DNA of 64,000 nucleotides, taken from positions 1 through 64,000 of the forward strand of contig NZ_JANZNR010000002.1 in assembly GCF_025153525.1 (NCBI RefSeq), read 5' to 3'. Both the position numbers and the translations under genes were made by a program. Of the stretch, positions 46,976 to 57,024 are shown one piece after another. Origin of the DNA: Psychroserpens sp. SPM9 (GTDB lineage: Bacteria > Bacteroidota > Bacteroidia > Flavobacteriales > Flavobacteriaceae). Numbering within the stretch: the first letter of the stretch is position 1; each line of letters starts with the position of its first letter. The notes under the pieces are model-generated. The model made no database searches. It saw only the letters and a program-made list of their open reading frames with translations, and was not told where the DNA came from.

Positions 46976-49255
46976 TTAGCTCTTCATTTTATCTTTCTGC
47001 TGAGCATCAATGACAGCTATAGCGGTCATATTTACAATTTCATCGACACTAGCGCCTAATTGAAGGATATGAATTGGTTTTTTCATTCCCATCATAATAG
47101 GCCCAATGGAGTCGGCTTTATTTAATTCTTTAAGGAGTTTGTAAGTAATATTTGCCGATTCTAAATTTGGAAATATAAGTGTATTAACCTTGCGTCCTGC
47201 TAATTTAGAAAACGGAAATATATCTTGTAACATTTCTTTGTTAAGGGCAAAATCGGTTTGCAATTCGCCATCAACTACTAAATTAGGATGTCTTTTATGT
47301 AGGTATTCTACCGCTTCTCTAACTTTTATAGCTGTTTGGTTTTTTGATGACCCGAAGTTTGAATATGAAATCATCGCCATAACAGGCTCCATACCAAACA
47401 TTTTAACCACACCAGCTGTCATTTGAGCAATTTTTGTCAAGTCGGCAGCTGAAGGATTTATATTGATAGAAGTATCACTTAAAAACATAGGGCCACGTTG
47501 CGTCATCATTACGTTAGTAGTAGCCACTCTTGTTGATCCTGGAGCTAAACCAATAAGCTCTAACATGGGTTTTACCACCGAAGGGTAACTTCTAGAATAC
47601 CCAGAAATCAAAGCATCTGCATCGCCCTGATTTACCATCATAGCCGCATAGTAATTACGTTCGCGTAATAATTTTTCTGCAGAATATAAGGTAACCCCTT
47701 TTCGTTTACGTTGTTCCCAATACACTTTAGCATAGGCATTTTTTCGCGCTTCTTCTTCATCGGTTTTAGGATCAATAATTTCTAAATCGGCTTCAAATTC
47801 AATCTCTTCCATCAGATTTAAAATCTTATCTCTTCGCCCTAACAGAATAGGAATTGCAATACCTTCATCATGTGCAATCTGGGCTGCCTTTAAGACATCC
47901 AATTGATCGGCTTCGGCAAAAACAACACGTTTAGGATTCAGTTTCGCACGATTTAATAAGAGTCTAACAATTTTATTATCAGACCCTAATCGCTCTAATA
48001 ATTCGTCTTTATATTTTTCCCAATCTTCTATGGGCTCTTTAGCTACACCGCTTTCCATAGCAGCTTTTGCTACTGCTGGTGGTACTTCGGCAATTAATCT
48101 TGGATCAAAAGGTTTTGGAATGATATAGTCTCTACCAAAAGTCAACCGTGTTTCACCATAAGCAATATTCACCTGTTCTGGGACAGGCTCTTTTGCTAAA
48201 TCTGCCAAAGCCCGAACTGCAGCCATTTTCATCGCTTCATTAATTTTTGTTGCTCTAACATCTAAAGCGCCTCTAAAAATAAATGGAAACCCAAGAACAT
48301 TATTCACTTGATTAGGGTGGTCACTACGACCCGTTGCCATAATAATATCATCTCGTGTGTCTAATGCCAACTGGTAATTTATCTCTGGATTAGGATTTGC
48401 CATTGCAAACACTATGGGATCTTTTGCCATTGATTTTAGCATCTCAGGCTCTACAATATCTGCCATTGATAAACCAATAAAAACATCGGCATCTTTCATG
48501 GCTTCTTCTAAAGTATCTATTTTTCGGTGTGTGGCAAATTCGGCTTTCTCAGTACTAAGTTGTTCTCGATCATCCCTTATCACACCTTTACTGTCTAACA
48601 TAACCATGTTGCTACGTTCTGCACCACAGGCTTGATATAATCGAGAGCACGAAATGGCAGCAGCACCAGCGCCACTTATCACAATTTTCACCGCTTCTAT
48701 TTTTTTTCCAGCAAGCTCTAAAGCATTCAATAAGGCGGCTGCCGAAATAATGGCAGTTCCGTGTTGGTCATCGTGCATGACTGGAATATCTAATTCTTCT
48801 TTTAAACGACGCTCAATTTCGAAAGCTTCAGGTGCTTTGATATCTTCAAGGTTAATACCACCAAACGTTGGGGCAATATTTTTTACGGTTTGAATAAACG
48901 TTTCAATGTCTTCAGTATCTACTTCAATATCAAACACATCAATATCGGCAAAGATTTTAAAGAGCAAACCTTTTCCTTCCATAACCGGTTTTGAGGCTTC
49001 GGGACCAATATTTCCGAGGCCTAAAACGGCTGTTCCGTTAGAAATCACTGCAACTAAATTTCCTTTAGCTGTATATTTGTAAGCATTGTTTTTGTCTTTT
49101 TCTATTTCGAGACAAGGTTCGGCGACACCAGGTGAATAGGCTAAAGATAAATCTCTTTGCGTGGCATATTTTTTTGTTGGAACCACCTGAATTTTTCCAG
49201 GTGTTGGTTTTGCGTGATAAACTAAAGCTTCTCTGCGTTTACTTTGCTTGCTCAT
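46976..49255 (-). CDS. maeB: NADP-dependent malic enzyme, MaeB type
   Basis: 759 residues, matching the fused MaeB form. Residues about 1-425 are the malic enzyme ([54 protein letters not shown] and the NADP-binding [11 protein letters not shown]). Residues about 430-759 resemble phosphate acetyltransferase and usually act in regulation by acetyl-CoA rather than catalysis. Reaction: malate to pyruvate, CO2 and NADPH in the cytosol. It is a separate transcription unit with a -7 element upstream. Confidence 0.95.
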   Translation of the reverse strand: MSKQSKRREALVYHAKPTPGKIQVVPTKKYATQRDLSLAYSPGVAEPCLEIEKDKNNAYKYTAKGNLVAVISNGTAVLGLGNIGPEASKPVMEGKGLLFKIFADIDVFDIEVDTEDIETFIQTVKNIAPTFGGINLEDIKAPEAFEIERRLKEELDIPVMHDDQHGTAIISAAALLNALELAGKKIEAVKIVISGAGAAAISCSRLYQACGAERSNMVMLDSKGVIRDDREQLSTEKAEFATHRKIDTLEEAMKDADVFIGLSMADIVEPEMLKSMAKDPIVFAMANPNPEINYQLALDTRDDIIMATGRSDHPNQVNNVLGFPFIFRGALDVRATKINEAMKMAAVRALADLAKEPVPEQVNIAYGETRLTFGRDYIIPKPFDPRLIAEVPPAVAKAAMESGVAKEPIEDWEKYKDELLERLGSDNKIVRLLLNRAKLNPKRVVFAEADQLDVLKAAQIAHDEGIAIPILLGRRDKILNLMEEIEFEADLEIIDPKTDEEEARKNAYAKVYWEQRKRKGVTLYSAEKLLRERNYYAAMMVNQGDADALISGYSRSYPSVVKPMLELIGLAPGSTRVATTNVMMTQRGPMFLSDTSININPSAADLTKIAQMTAGVVKMFGMEPVMAMISYSNFGSSKNQTAIKVREAVEYLHKRHPNLVVDGELQTDFALNKEMLQDIFPFSKLAGRKVNTLIFPNLESANITYKLLKELNKADSIGPIMMGMKKPIHILQLGASVDEIVNMTAIAVIDAQQKDKMKS

Positions 49256-49308
49256 ATACTGCGTGAATTAATCAATTTGTAGTTATAATTTGTTGACAAA
49301 CCGAATTA

Positions 49309-49316
49309 CAAATGTA
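49309..49316 (-). promoter_or_regulatory. Putative -7 promoter element for maeB
   Basis: Minus-strand TACATTTG, full TAnnTTTG match with a predicted 46-base leader. Same octamer as before ruvA and gcvH. Confidence 0.4.
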
Positions 49317-49426
49317 CGTGTTTTATGAGAAAGGTCTATACGAAAAAGTTTAATCATTAATGACTATCCAAAATACTCAAATGAATGCTTTTAGTTTAAA
49401 AAAACTTCGTTGTTTTGTTTAAATAA

Positions 49427-50317
49427 TTAATTAGAGGTAAGCAATGCATCAATATCTTCCCGATTGATTATAGGATTAGCTCCTTCTTTTTGGGCTACAA
49501 TCGCACCTACAGCACAAGCTTGATCAATAGCTTTTTGTGGATGCTCATTTTTTAATAAATAATTGATTAAAGTGGCTAAAAAAGAATCTCCAGCCCCAAC
49601 AGTATCTACAACATCTACCCGATAACCATTATTTTCAAATAACTGACTATCATATAACATTACAGCTCCTTTTTCGCCTTTGGTCACACATATATGAGAG
49701 GTATTTGTTTTCTTAGAAATATAAGCTATGTTTTGCTCAATTGAATTTGATTTAGAGTCTAAATATGTACAAATTTCATGTAATTCTTCATCATTGAATT
49801 TAATAAAATCAGCATGACGCATGAGTTCTATTAAAAGTTCATAATTATAAAATGGATGTCTTAAATTGACATCAAAAATTTTGTAAGTTGCAGACTTAAG
49901 TAAATGCAACAAAGTTTGTTTAGAAGTCTTATTTCTTCCTATTAAACTTCCATAAACAAAAGCGTCAGAAGATGCTACTAAAGATGTATTTGAATCTGTA
50001 ATTTCAATATCGTCCCAAGCACTAGGAAACATAATTTCATAGGACGCAGAACCCGATTCATTAATAACTACATTTACCTTACCAGTTTTTAATTCTGAAT
50101 CGATTTGAACGTTATCAGAATTGACTCCTTTTTCATTAATAAACTCAAGTAATGAATCTCCTAATTCATCTTTTCCAACTTTACTAATAATAGCAACTTT
50201 ATTATCTAATGATTGAAGCCTTATAGCAACATTTAAAGGTGCTCCTCCAATTGTTTTATGTGAAGGAAACACATCCCAAAGTACTTCCCCAAAACATACT
50301 ATATTTAATTTTTTCAT
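49427..50317 (-). CDS. PfkB family fructokinase
   Basis: 296 residues of the ribokinase/PfkB fold: N-terminal CFGEVLWDVFPSHKTIGGAP, GGAPLNVAIRL sugar-binding motif, and the C-terminal DTVGAGDSFLATL with the catalytic Asp and anion hole. In this sucrose locus it most likely phosphorylates the fructose released by the upstream hydrolase. It is the last gene of the operon, 19 bases after the hydrolase. Substrate is inferred from context. Confidence 0.9.
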   Translation of the reverse strand: MKKLNIVCFGEVLWDVFPSHKTIGGAPLNVAIRLQSLDNKVAIISKVGKDELGDSLLEFINEKGVNSDNVQIDSELKTGKVNVVINESGSASYEIMFPSAWDDIEITDSNTSLVASSDAFVYGSLIGRNKTSKQTLLHLLKSATYKIFDVNLRHPFYNYELLIELMRHADFIKFNDEELHEICTYLDSKSNSIEQNIAYISKKTNTSHICVTKGEKGAVMLYDSQLFENNGYRVDVVDTVGAGDSFLATLINYLLKNEHPQKAIDQACAVGAIVAQKEGANPIINREDIDALLTSN

Positions 50318-50336
50318 ACTTTTTAAATTCTAAGTA

Positions 50337-51431
50337 TTAGTCATTTGTTTTTAGTTCCTTCAAAAATTCGACTCTTAGTTCGTCTAAATAAATATAAAAC
50401 ACAGGCGCAAACGTGAGCATTAAATCAGGATCTGCAGCTTCGGTATAAGGCGCTATACAGAGTAAACGGTTATTTTTAAAATCTGATTTTAGTATGGTGA
50501 GACCAAACATATTTTTTTCACCCAATAGTTTTTCTCCTAAGGATTCCCATGGACCATTAATATCTTTAGAAGTATATACTCTCACTTCCTTTTTGATTTC
50601 TGAGTCTGGTTGATTTTCATGTAAACGGTTGCAGCTAGCGATTACCATATAATAACGTCCTTTGTCTGCATCGTAAATTATTTTAGGAACTTCTAACTGA
50701 GTAAAATCGGCTATATCGGGTACGGTAACCGGAGGATGTAATTCTGCTATATCAAAAAACACATCATTATATTTTAAGGTAGCTCTTGCCAATGCACCAG
50801 TTCTAGGGCTAATTTTAGCTGCCCAAAAAATATTTAATTCACCATCTTTATCATAAAAAATAAAGGGATCTCTCCAAGACATAATTGGCCCATCTTTTTC
50901 ACCCAAATTACTTCCCAAATTTTCTACTGAATCTAGATAATATCCTTTTCCTGTAATAGTCTTCCAATCTCTAGTAGGTGAAGATATGATATGATTTTGA
51001 ATAGTATCAACCGTGTAACCTTCTTTTGATGTTCCGATAGCTATATTTTGTCTGAAATTATGGGTTGAATCTAATGCTTCAAGACCTGTAAAAGCAACTA
51101 ATTTTTCACCATTAGGCATCGGCTCAACACTTCCACTCCAAATAGTTCGATAATTATGCTTTGAGACGTCTTCTGGTTTTAAAAAACAACCTTGATCTTC
51201 CCAACTTAATCCATCATCTAATGAGGTGAAATGTCTTATATGAAAAGGAAAATCATTACGATTAGTGGGTTCAAGCAATTCTCCATTGGGCTTATGACGT
51301 GAAATAGCCAAACAATATAAATGTATTATGTTATTTTCAACATAAGACCATGAATCCCATAAGTATAAATATGGATGTCGAATACCATTCACAAATTTCT
51401 TTCTGTAAGCATCGGGAATATAATTCATCAT
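50337..51431 (-). CDS. GH68-like beta-fructosidase (clan GH-J)
   Basis: 364 residues, no signal peptide, so cytosolic. The three catalytic regions of clan GH-J five-bladed propellers are visible: nucleophile D26 in LWDSW, WSGS at 98-101, transition-state stabiliser in RDP at 187-189, and probable acid/base E247 in QLEVPKI. WDSW, WSGS and the E-x-P motif fit GH68 (levansucrase/sucrase) better than GH32. Likely it hydrolyses sucrose or fructosides taken up by the neighbouring MFS carrier. GH68 enzymes are commonly secreted, so an intracellular form is noteworthy. Confidence 0.85.
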   Translation of the reverse strand: MMNYIPDAYRKKFVNGIRHPYLYLWDSWSYVENNIIHLYCLAISRHKPNGELLEPTNRNDFPFHIRHFTSLDDGLSWEDQGCFLKPEDVSKHNYRTIWSGSVEPMPNGEKLVAFTGLEALDSTHNFRQNIAIGTSKEGYTVDTIQNHIISSPTRDWKTITGKGYYLDSVENLGSNLGEKDGPIMSWRDPFIFYDKDGELNIFWAAKISPRTGALARATLKYNDVFFDIAELHPPVTVPDIADFTQLEVPKIIYDADKGRYYMVIASCNRLHENQPDSEIKKEVRVYTSKDINGPWESLGEKLLGEKNMFGLTILKSDFKNNRLLCIAPYTEAADPDLMLTFAPVFYIYLDELRVEFLKELKTND

Positions 51432-51478
51432 AAATAATCTCTAATTTATCTGTTTAAAAATATTTGATTGATTTTTCT

Positions 51479-52804
51479 TTAACTCTTAGGAGTTACTGAC
51501 AACTGTTTTTTTGTTGTCATTAATAAGGTGCAAACTGTAGCAATAAGCAATAACACTCCAGCAAATGTAATGGCTTGACGAGGATCATTATCTAAAAAAT
51601 TCTTTAGAATGTATCCAAAAGTTAGTGTTTGTAAGATCATAGGAATCACAATCATCATGTTAATTATTCCCATGTAAACTCCATATCGTTCTTTAGGGAT
51701 ATTAGACACTACCATTAAGTAAGGGATGCCCATCATACTCGCCCAACCAATACCAAAACCTGTTATTGCGAAAAATAAAATGTTTTTATTTTCAATATGA
51801 GGGAATGTTAAAAAACCTAATGCTGCAATAATTAAACAAAAAGCATGTACTTTTTTGGGACTGTATTTTTTTGCAAAACCTACTAAGGCAAAAGCAACTA
51901 AAAATGTTACAACATTGTACCAGCCATTTACTAAACCTGTCCAACTAACTGCCTCACTATAGACTTCAGGGTTACTGCTTGGCGTGACATTCCATACTGA
52001 AAGCGCCACACTCTTTGATGAGTTTTGCCAATAACAAAATAGTGCATACCATTGAAAAAGGTAGACTAAGGCTAATTGCCACATTACTTTTGGCATGTCC
52101 TTTATAGCTGAAAATATTTCAATTAGAGGCCCTAAAACACTTCTTTTTTCGCTTCTAAGTTTAGCTAATTCTTCTTCTGTTGGAGGGATCTCTTTAGTTT
52201 TACTAATACTCCACAATATAGTTCCTATGGAGCATACTGCTCCTAAAAAAAAAGAAGCATAAACCCAAGTTGGTAAAGCTCCTGTTGTTCCAATAAAAAT
52301 TAACGGGAAAACAAATAATGACACGTTAGCTAATACCTGACCTAAGCCTGTAAAAAAACTTTGCATTTGAAAACCTAAAGGCTGTTGCGCCTCGTCTAGT
52401 TTATCTGCAATTAATGCTCGATAGGGTTCCATTGCTGTATTGTTTCCTGCATCTAAAATCCACAATAAACCTGCAGCCATCCATAAAGAACTACTAAATG
52501 GAAACGCTAATAGTGCCAAACTGCATAAAATTGCTCCTATTAAGAAAAAGGGTTTACGCCTTCCAAATTTTGGACTCCATGTTTTATCACTTAAAGCTCC
52601 AACAATAGGCTGAACCAATAAGCCAGTAACTGGACCAGCTAAATGAAGTAACGGTATTTGATCTGGGCTAGCTCCTAAGAAATCATAAATTGGCGTTACG
52701 GCACTTTGTTGTAATCCAAAACTATATTGAATGCCAAAAAATCCAACATTCATATTTAGAATTTGCCAGAAACTTAATTTTGGTTTATTTAGAAAGGTTC
52801 CCAT
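51479..52804 (-). CDS. SLC45-type MFS transporter, probable sucrose carrier
   Basis: 441 residues with about 12 membrane helices. The family signature of the glycoside-pentoside/SLC45 branch is present (LHLAGPVTGLLVQPIVGALSDKTWSPKFGRRKPFFLIG split over helices 2-3, and GIGWASMMGIPYLMV). Relatives are proton-linked sucrose or maltose carriers. It lies between the receptor and hydrolase genes, so it should move intact sugar across the inner membrane. Substrate inferred. Confidence 0.9.
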   Translation of the reverse strand: MGTFLNKPKLSFWQILNMNVGFFGIQYSFGLQQSAVTPIYDFLGASPDQIPLLHLAGPVTGLLVQPIVGALSDKTWSPKFGRRKPFFLIGAILCSLALLAFPFSSSLWMAAGLLWILDAGNNTAMEPYRALIADKLDEAQQPLGFQMQSFFTGLGQVLANVSLFVFPLIFIGTTGALPTWVYASFFLGAVCSIGTILWSISKTKEIPPTEEELAKLRSEKRSVLGPLIEIFSAIKDMPKVMWQLALVYLFQWYALFCYWQNSSKSVALSVWNVTPSSNPEVYSEAVSWTGLVNGWYNVVTFLVAFALVGFAKKYSPKKVHAFCLIIAALGFLTFPHIENKNILFFAITGFGIGWASMMGIPYLMVVSNIPKERYGVYMGIINMMIVIPMILQTLTFGYILKNFLDNDPRQAITFAGVLLLIATVCTLLMTTKKQLSVTPKS

Positions 52805-52936
52805 CTCGTATTGAATTAACTTATCTAATGTACTCTTTAATTTTTAGAAAAAGAGTCAATGCTATTAAGGGCATTGACTCTCTAACTCAAATCAATCTAA
52901 AAAACTCAATAAATTTTACTAACACTTAAAATTTAT

Positions 52937-55570
52937 TTAAAAACTATAATTTAAACCTAAAGAAATAGAACGTCCTGGTACAGGTCTAACTCTCAAATAA
53001 TTTGTTTGACCTTCAATAATACTTCCTTCTTCCGATTCAGTTATTCCTAATGAATCAAATAAGTTATTAGCTGATAGGTTTGCATTAAGATTGTCAGTTA
53101 TTCCGATATTTATAAAGCTGTTTATGATTACAAATCCTGGTAACACTAACTCATTTGAATCTTGAGCGTAGGCTTTACTTTGACCAATAAAGCTTAAGCC
53201 AAATGCATTTTTATTTGTTTTTCCGAAGTTATACGTTGGAATGAAATTATATATAAAATCAGGTTGTCTTCTAGGTTTGTTTCCTGCGTTATCTCCAGAA
53301 TCAATTTCTGCATCTGTAAATGTTAAACCACCTCGAACATTAAAATCTTCACTAAATCTATAAGATCCTTCTATTTCAATACCAACTGACTTATAATCAT
53401 TTTCGATTATACTGTTAGAAGTCGCCTCAAAACCACCTTCTTCTATAGTTTTAGCAAAGAATAATGTTGCATAAAGCGATCCTTTTTCAAATCCTCTTTT
53501 GTAACCTATTTCAGCTTGATTAATAAAATCTAAGGCGTTAATACGATCACTATTGGTATAATCTAAACCTGCAAATAAAATTCGATCTGCTTTTGCAGCA
53601 CCACCTCTACTATAACGAGCGAATACAGCTTCATTTTCTTTGAGTAAATAATTTGCACCTAATGAAAAAGACACATAATCGTAATCATAATTAACCGTTG
53701 TGGCATTGGTTAGATCTATAGACTGAACTGTTTGTTCTGGTAAAGAGATTTCTCCGTCATTATTGACATCATATACTGATGTAGCTGGTCCAGCAAATGA
53801 CCCATCAACTTGACCTTTATCGAAACGAATACTCGCATCAATATTTAATTTATCTGATGCTTCAAAAGCAAGTGCTAAATAAGGTGCTGAAGTATTATAT
53901 CTTGTATCATAACTACGTTGGCAACAGTTACCAAAAAATGCAGCACCATAGCCTACAAGACCATTCACAGAAAGAGGCGTTCCTCCAGCATCAAGCGCGT
54001 CAATTAATCTTGCGTCTTCACCAGAAGCTTCTAATAAATAAGAGTTCCAGAGCCAAGACATAGATACATTTTGAATGCCTTTAAAATAACCAACAGTAAC
54101 ATCTAATTTATCAAACTTTTTCGATAAACGAATGTCATTCATAAAGTTATTAAAGTTATTTAATTGTGTATCAAACAACACAACAGGTGTTAATAAGGAT
54201 GAACCACTTACGGCACCATCACCATTTGCGTAAACTAATGAATCATAACCATTATTAGTAGCAAAATCACCAGCTAAAAAATCGCTTGCTGTAGAAACAC
54301 TTGCAGGAAATGGAGAGTTAAACCCACCTTTATTAGATGAGAATCTTCCATTGTTTGTAATCTTAAAATTATCTCCTAAGTCGAATGAAGCTTGTACGCC
54401 AAAAGAAGTTGAGATTGGATTCATCCCATCACTTACATTAGACCGTCTTAATTCACCACTAGCACCCAAACCAACATTCTGGTCTAAATACGGTGTATGT
54501 AATGTTTGATTATTAGCATCAAAATTAGGAATATTTTCAAAATCCGGATCTGCGTTTGTACCTGTTACTTGAATTGGGTTTGGTAAATATGCAATGGCTT
54601 TATCATTTAAATACTTAGCAAAAATTCTTACATGACCTTTTTCAAACTCTTTGGTTAAATTAAATTTGAATTGTCCACCATTATTTGCTGTGTAGCCAGC
54701 ATCTCTAATACCTTCACCAACTCTATAGAAACCACCCATATGAAAATAAAGTCCTTCAGCAATAGGAGCGCCATAGTCAAAATCTGTTCTAAAATTTCCA
54801 TAATCTAATCCAAAGGATGTTGCAATTGAACCACCTTCAGTTTTCCCTGTTTTGCTGATTAAGTTTATAATTGCACCTGGTGAATTTGAAGATAAAGTAG
54901 ATGCAGAACCACCTCTAATTGCTTCTATTCTTCCAATATTAGCATCATATCTTGTAAATATATCTGCGGTAGCAAATGACATATCTCCAAATAACAAAAC
55001 TGGTAAACCATCTTCTTGAAGTTGTACATATTTTGATCCTCCAGAAGATACAGGTACACCTCTAACTGCAATATTAGAATTCCCTTCTCCACCAGAAGAC
55101 TCCGAACGAATACCTGGTATTGTTCTAAAAATCTCTGCAGTTGTTCTAGGAGCAGATTGCTCGATAACTTTTGGTCGCATTGTGGTTACAGACACACTAG
55201 ATTCTATTCTAGATTTTGGATTAGTTACACCTGTAATAATGATTTGATCCAGAGACTCTGCATCTTCAGTCATTGTAATATTTACAGTGATGTTTTCACC
55301 ATCTACTGTAACATTTTTAGTGAATTTTGAATACCCTAAATAAGTAGCATTCAAAACATATGTTCCATTTTCAACATTTGAAATGGTGTAATTCCCATCA
55401 AAATCTGAAACGCTACCCTGTGTGGTTCCATCAAGAACAATATTAACTCCTGCCAAAGGCATACCTGCTTCATCAGATATCTTACCTGATATATCTGACT
55501 GTGCCATAACGGTAGATATAGACATCATTAATAGAAGCAATAAACTGTAACATTTTTTAGTTGTGATCAT
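52937..55570 (-). CDS. TonB-dependent outer membrane receptor of the sucrose locus
   Basis: 877 residues: signal peptide (ending TVMAQSD), a carboxypeptidase-like regulatory domain (about 25-100, ISGKISDEAGMPLAGVNIVL), plug domain (about 115-235) and a beta-barrel to the C-terminal SLGLNYSF. No SusD partner is encoded next to it, and it is shorter than typical SusC, so it is a stand-alone receptor. It should take up the sugar across the outer membrane with TonB energy. First gene of the operon, transcribed away from the LacI-type regulator with the twin operators in between. Confidence 0.93.
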   Translation of the reverse strand: MITTKKCYSLLLLLMMSISTVMAQSDISGKISDEAGMPLAGVNIVLDGTTQGSVSDFDGNYTISNVENGTYVLNATYLGYSKFTKNVTVDGENITVNITMTEDAESLDQIIITGVTNPKSRIESSVSVTTMRPKVIEQSAPRTTAEIFRTIPGIRSESSGGEGNSNIAVRGVPVSSGGSKYVQLQEDGLPVLLFGDMSFATADIFTRYDANIGRIEAIRGGSASTLSSNSPGAIINLISKTGKTEGGSIATSFGLDYGNFRTDFDYGAPIAEGLYFHMGGFYRVGEGIRDAGYTANNGGQFKFNLTKEFEKGHVRIFAKYLNDKAIAYLPNPIQVTGTNADPDFENIPNFDANNQTLHTPYLDQNVGLGASGELRRSNVSDGMNPISTSFGVQASFDLGDNFKITNNGRFSSNKGGFNSPFPASVSTASDFLAGDFATNNGYDSLVYANGDGAVSGSSLLTPVVLFDTQLNNFNNFMNDIRLSKKFDKLDVTVGYFKGIQNVSMSWLWNSYLLEASGEDARLIDALDAGGTPLSVNGLVGYGAAFFGNCCQRSYDTRYNTSAPYLALAFEASDKLNIDASIRFDKGQVDGSFAGPATSVYDVNNDGEISLPEQTVQSIDLTNATTVNYDYDYVSFSLGANYLLKENEAVFARYSRGGAAKADRILFAGLDYTNSDRINALDFINQAEIGYKRGFEKGSLYATLFFAKTIEEGGFEATSNSIIENDYKSVGIEIEGSYRFSEDFNVRGGLTFTDAEIDSGDNAGNKPRRQPDFIYNFIPTYNFGKTNKNAFGLSFIGQSKAYAQDSNELVLPGFVIINSFINIGITDNLNANLSANNLFDSLGITESEEGSIIEGQTNYLRVRPVPGRSISLGLNYSF

Positions 55571-55657
55571 TTTTAGTCTATTTTTAATAATTTGACAATT
55601 ATTTTGGTTTATTATTGGCTAATCTATATTTATTAGGCCAAAAAAAGATAAAATAAT
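55571..55657. promoter_or_regulatory. Promoter region of the sucrose operon
   Basis: AT-rich 5' region of the receptor gene. It should hold the operon promoter on the minus strand, but no full TAnnTTTG match was found, in keeping with a regulated or non-canonical promoter. The operators lie immediately upstream of it. Confidence 0.35.
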
Positions 55658-55677
55658 AATCGAAAACGTTTTCGATT
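55658..55677. promoter_or_regulatory. LacI-type operator 1
   Basis: AATCGAAAACGTTTTCGATT is a perfect 20-base palindrome with the central CG typical of LacI/GalR family operators. It lies 88 bases before the receptor start and 59 before the regulator ORF. Confidence 0.85.
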
Positions 55678-55680
55678 TAC

Positions 55681-55694
55681 CGAAAACGTTTTCG
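55681..55694. promoter_or_regulatory. LacI-type operator 2
   Basis: CGAAAACGTTTTCG, a perfect 14-base palindrome sharing its core with operator 1. Centre-to-centre spacing is exactly 20 bases, about two helical turns, so two dimers could bind on the same face. Confidence 0.85.
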
Positions 55695-55736
55695 ATTTGA
55701 CTTTTTTTTACTATTTTGTATCAAAATTTATCCATT

Positions 55737-56780
55737 TTGAAACCTATAACCTTAAAAGAAATTGCAGAAATTTTAGACATTTCTGTAACTACAGTTTCTA
55801 AAGCTTTAAAAGACTATCCCGACGTTAGCAAAAAAACAAGAAAATTAGTTCGAGAAACAGCGGCACAATTAAATTACAGGCCTAATTCATTTGCTGTTAA
55901 CTTAAGAACTAAAGAATCGAAAACCATTGGTTTAATTATTCCTGAAATTGTGCATCATTTTTTCTCTTCAGTGATAAAAGGAATAATTGCTCAAGCAGAA
56001 AAAAAAGGGTATCTCGTTATAACATTACAGTCTAATGAATCCTACACACTTGAGAAAAAGCAAATTGATTTATTGCTCAGTAAACACGTTGATGGGATAT
56101 TAATATCACTTGCCAATGAAACATCTGATTTTAAACATATAACTGATGTTATTGATCAAGATAAGCCTATTGTCATGTTTGACAAAATTGCAAAAATTGT
56201 AAATTGTTCTAAAATTATTATCGACGACCGTAAAGCAGCTTACATTGCGACTCAACATCTTATTGACACAGGTTGTAAACGCATCGCTCATTTTAGAGGT
56301 CCGTTATTACCACAAAATTCAATAGATCGTTTTCTTGGGTATAAAAAAGCTTTAATAGATAATAATTTACCTTATGATCCTTCTCTTGTCTACATTTGTG
56401 ATTGTAGTGATATGAGTTTTGAAGAAGGAAAAACAAATGCTGCACAATTGTTAAAAGATCACAATGATGTTGATGGTATTTTCATCAACACAGATATGGT
56501 AGCTATTGGAGCGATAACAGAATTTAATAAACGAGGCGTAAAAATACCTGAAGACATTTCTATTGTTGGTTTTAGTAATTGGTTTATGTCTTCAGCAATA
56601 ACACCTACACTTTCGACAATTGATCAACCTGGTTATCAAATGGGAAAAATGGCTTTTAAGCAATTATATAAAGAGTTAAGAGCTGCAAAAAAAGGAAAAG
56701 AAATACATCCCAAAATCATAGAACTCGAAACCGCTCTTGTCAAAAGGAATTCTACTAAATCAATTATTTCAAAAACTTAA
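55737..56780 (+). CDS. LacI family transcriptional regulator of the sucrose locus
   Basis: 347 residues from a TTG at 55737. HTH at residues 4-50 ([20 protein letters not shown]), followed by the hinge and a periplasmic-binding-protein-like sensor domain ([23 protein letters not shown]-type end with [14 protein letters not shown]). No ATG lies near; a TTG at 55716 gives seven extra residues, but the family begins right at the HTH, so 55737 is preferred. It should bind the twin operators and repress the divergent receptor operon and itself until a sugar ligand binds. Ligand not known. Confidence 0.9.
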   Translation: MKPITLKEIAEILDISVTTVSKALKDYPDVSKKTRKLVRETAAQLNYRPNSFAVNLRTKESKTIGLIIPEIVHHFFSSVIKGIIAQAEKKGYLVITLQSNESYTLEKKQIDLLLSKHVDGILISLANETSDFKHITDVIDQDKPIVMFDKIAKIVNCSKIIIDDRKAAYIATQHLIDTGCKRIAHFRGPLLPQNSIDRFLGYKKALIDNNLPYDPSLVYICDCSDMSFEEGKTNAAQLLKDHNDVDGIFINTDMVAIGAITEFNKRGVKIPEDISIVGFSNWFMSSAITPTLSTIDQPGYQMGKMAFKQLYKELRAAKKGKEIHPKIIELETALVKRNSTKSIISKT

Positions 56781-56990
56781 TATTCCGCTGTAAACCTTCA
56801 AATTTTGTGCGTTTAACTGCCGATTTTTTAAACACTTTTCTAAAGGTATCTTCCGTAATTTCTTCCCAATCTTTCTTAGTCATTGCTCATAACTCAGGAT
56901 ATGGATTGAACAGAGGTTCGCTATGTGGCTTTGAAAAATGATTCTACAACCAAACATCTAATCATCAAATTGTACTTTAAAATCTGAAAT
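56778..56990 (-). pseudogene. Broken 3' fragment of queG
   Basis: Near-copy of the end of queG (60613-60850). The first 110 bases (56778-56887) are identical to 60613-60722; the next 57 bases carry about 11 differences, mostly synonymous; then a net 25-base deletion after 56944 removes the DVCQDVCPW part of the Fe-S motif. An in-frame TGA replaces a Leu codon. Homology fades by about 56990. It lies in direct orientation to queG, 3' of the LacI gene. Confidence 0.9.
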
Positions 56991-57024
56991 AAAATTACCT
57001 ATCTTTAACACAGTAATACATTAT

